This document shows, piece after piece, positions 63,201 through 64,000 of a DNA stretch of 64,000 bases. The notes beneath the pieces were generated by a model. That model saw only the letters and a program-made list of their open reading frames with translations, did no database searches and had not been told where the DNA came from. Position 1 is the first letter of the stretch. Every line of letters begins with the position of its first letter. Source of the DNA: VBDM01 sp963699535 (GTDB lineage Bacteria > Pseudomonadota > Gammaproteobacteria > Burkholderiales > SG8-39); contig CAVOUJ010000011.1 in the NCBI GenBank assembly GCA_963699535.1, forward strand, positions 62,001 to 126,000. Direction: 5' to 3'. The position numbers and the translations under genes were made by a program.

Positions 63201-64000
63201 CCGGCGAGACGCTGAAACAGGCCCGCCTGCTCCGCGTCGATGCCGAGATAGTTCAACTGCACTTGCGCCTGGGTCCACGCCAATGTGGCTGCGCGGTCGA
63301 AGGCTGTCGTGTCCTCGTGCTTGTCGATGAGGTCCAGCACCTCGCCGCGGGACGACGCGACGACCGTCCAGAACGCGATGTGCACCGTCCTGCCAGGCGG
63401 CACCCGGACGCGGTGACGAAGCGCGAAGACGGGATCGAGAACGGTGCCGACCGTATTGGAGAGCGGCAGGCCATCCATCACGGCCATCGGTGTCCGAACC
63501 TCGCGTCCACGGCCGAGGAAACGGGCCCGGTCGGTTTCGATCTCCGGTTCGCCCACCGTCTCGCCTTCCACGACGGCGAGATGCGCGGCCCAGATTTCGG
63601 GCTCGCCGGGCGAGCGACGCCGCCGCGTCGCCAGGATGGCCCTGACCTTGGCGAGATATTCGGTTTGCACGAAAAGCTTGGAAAAGACCGGGTGCGCCGT
63701 GTCGGCGGCGGTCGGCGCCAGCACCAGCTCGGCATACGAGGTGAGCTCGATGTCCCGGGTCCGGCTGCCCAAATTCGCGACGGATACGCGGCGGACTTCG
63801 GCGTTGTCCTCCGGCGAGACGACGACCTCGAGCGTCGTGGTGATCGGTCCGTCGTGGCGGACAAACTCGGCGCGATCCTCGGTGAACGTGACGTCGTAAC
63901 TGTCCGGTTCGACCCCGCTCGGCTGGTAGCCCGCGGACCACACGTCGCCGCTCTGGACGTCGCGCAGGAAGACGTAGGCGCCCCAGTCGTCGCGGGTGAC
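60251..64000 (-). CDS. Cyclic beta-1,2-glucan synthase-like protein, C-terminal part (GT36/GH94)
   Basis: At least 1,250 residues; the frame stays open to the right edge, so the N-terminal membrane glycosyltransferase part is outside. Two GT36-type carbohydrate-binding modules are visible (near 63940-63300 and 62650-61900, e.g. FFNGLGGFDADGREYVTILG), then a long helical GH94 phosphorylase-like domain with SGAYGFRDQLQDGMALALSR, GTGDWNDGMNRVGEMGKG (catalytic Asp region) and NGGQYNHAATWSVLAFAALG. NdvB/ChvB proteins of this kind make periplasmic cyclic beta-1,2-glucans for osmotic adaptation. It is convergent with the copper ATPase. Confidence 0.85.
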   Translation of the reverse strand, partial: VTRDDWGAYVFLRDVQSGDVWSAGYQPSGVEPDSYDVTFTEDRAEFVRHDGPITTTLEVVVSPEDNAEVRRVSVANLGSRTRDIELTSYAELVLAPTAADTAHPVFSKLFVQTEYLAKVRAILATRRRRSPGEPEIWAAHLAVVEGETVGEPEIETDRARFLGRGREVRTPMAVMDGLPLSNTVGTVLDPVFALRHRVRVPPGRTVHIAFWTVVASSRGEVLDLIDKHEDTTAFDRAATLAWTQAQVQLNYLGIDAEQAGLFQRLAGHVLYADPTLRPSPDTIRRGGGGPAALWAQGISGDLPIILVRIDNIEDLAIVRQMLRAHEYWRMKQLAVDLVILNERASSYIQDLQIALETLARTSRSRLQTGADVARGSVFVLRADLISVETRALLLAMARAVLVGRHGTLSEQLNRLQERDTTAPSARYAPPRRVPPAAVPQTVTVPPNLEFFNGLGGFDADGREYVTILGAGRSIPAPWINVIANPSFGFQVAVEGSGYTWSLSSRENQITPWSNDPVTDRPGEVLYVRDEESGELWGPTALPIRDEAAPYVARHGQGYSRFEHTAHGIALDLLQYVPLDDPIKISRLTLRNASSRSRRLSVTAYVEWVLGPSRSASALSVVTELDPETGAMLARNPWSTTFGSRVAFADLGGRQTAWTGDRREFLGRNGTLDNPAALAGEVLLSQRVGAGLDPCGALQSPVELKPGGTVEIVFFLGQAATTADAQSLIARYRAADLDAVLREVVGHWDDVLGTVQVKTPDRSMDIMLNRWLLYQTLACRMWARSAFYQASGAYGFRDQLQDGMALALSRPTLTREHLLRAAARQFVEGDVQHWWMPPSGQGVRSRVSDDRIWLAYAAAHYVETTGDIAVLDEPVPFLEGQALRSGEHDAYFQPLIADESASLFEHCARGLDQSLAVGEHGLPLFGTGDWNDGMNRVGEMGKGESVWLGWFLHATLAAFAPLAETRDEHARAAHWRAHAAALQNALEQNGWDGDWYRRGYFDDGTPLGSSTSGECRIDSIAQSWSVISGAADPARALRGMAAVDEQLINRDDRLALLFTPPFDRTPLDPGYIKGYPPGIRENGGQYNHAATWSVLAFAALGRGDKSAELFSLMNPISRTSTRADVQRYKVEPYAVAADVYSVAPHAGRGGWTWYTGTAGCLYRAGIEAILGLRLQGAFLLLAPCIPKAWPRFEIVFKYHSARYEIAVENPHGVSRGVASAELDGKTLPDGPTRVPLVDDGQSHKVRVILG

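Overview
The window is high-GC DNA, probably from a betaproteobacterium related to Burkholderiales. That assignment is an inference. It rests on three orphan Bug (TctC-type) binding proteins, DesA-like and SulP-type genes, dRS3-like palindromes and FNR/Anr-type TTGAY-N4-RTCAA sites. Many genes carry one to eight single-base reading-frame breaks while every conserved motif survives in another frame. This looks more like homopolymer indel error in a draft or metagenomic assembly than mass pseudogenisation. Such genes are given here as single CDSs spanning the breaks.

Left part (1-8.9 kb): a low-oxygen/stress block. It holds the C-terminal part of an acyl-CoA-synthetase/GNAT protein acetyltransferase, a DsrE-like protein, an extra GroEL without GroES, a small acidic protein, a fatty-acid desaturase, an MgtA-type P-type ATPase and a hemerythrin. 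Four FNR-like palindromes sit before these genes. One precedes a leader that ends in a strong intrinsic terminator directly before the DsrE ribosome-binding site.

8.9-31.6 kb: catabolism and sensing. A frameshifted UbiD-type decarboxylase is followed, reading leftwards from 16.9 kb, by a tightly overlapping operon: GGDEF/EAL sensor, PhnD-like binding protein, two SoxA/TsdA-like c-type cytochromes and a SulP anion transporter. This is the most unusual assembly in the window and may be an oxyanion-sensing and redox module. Next come three Bug receptors, a dehydrogenase plus Pht5-like pair, a LysR regulator with repeated operator-like palindromes, a metallo-beta-lactamase-fold hydrolase with a TPP-dependent enzyme, a monoheme protein, and a molybdenum hydroxylase (CoxMSL-like) plus amidohydrolase operon.

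31.7-42.2 kb: an ECF sigma/anti-sigma pair with a secreted protein, a TPR plus beta-barrel protein, a cyclase-homology/Ser-Thr kinase fusion, a 3-hydroxyanthranilate dioxygenase homologue, an AT-richer 600-bp gap, an MscS channel, a 3' fragment of tRNA-Pro(CGG) that looks like an attachment-site scar, two DUF1801 proteins and a lipoprotein.

42.2-60.2 kb: a copper and thiol-stress island. It contains CusCBA plus CusF, a TetR-controlled peroxiredoxin/DUF302/AhpD-like operon, a divergent ECF sigma/anti-sigma pair facing a complete bufferin operon (BufA, BufB, BufC, DoxX), DsbD, a second DUF302 protein and a Cu+-ATPase with YHS and doubled metal-binding motifs. Two further FNR-like sites lie before the Cus genes and the DUF302/ATPase genes. 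The window ends inside a very large cyclic beta-1,2-glucan synthase-like protein (GT36/GH94) on the minus strand.
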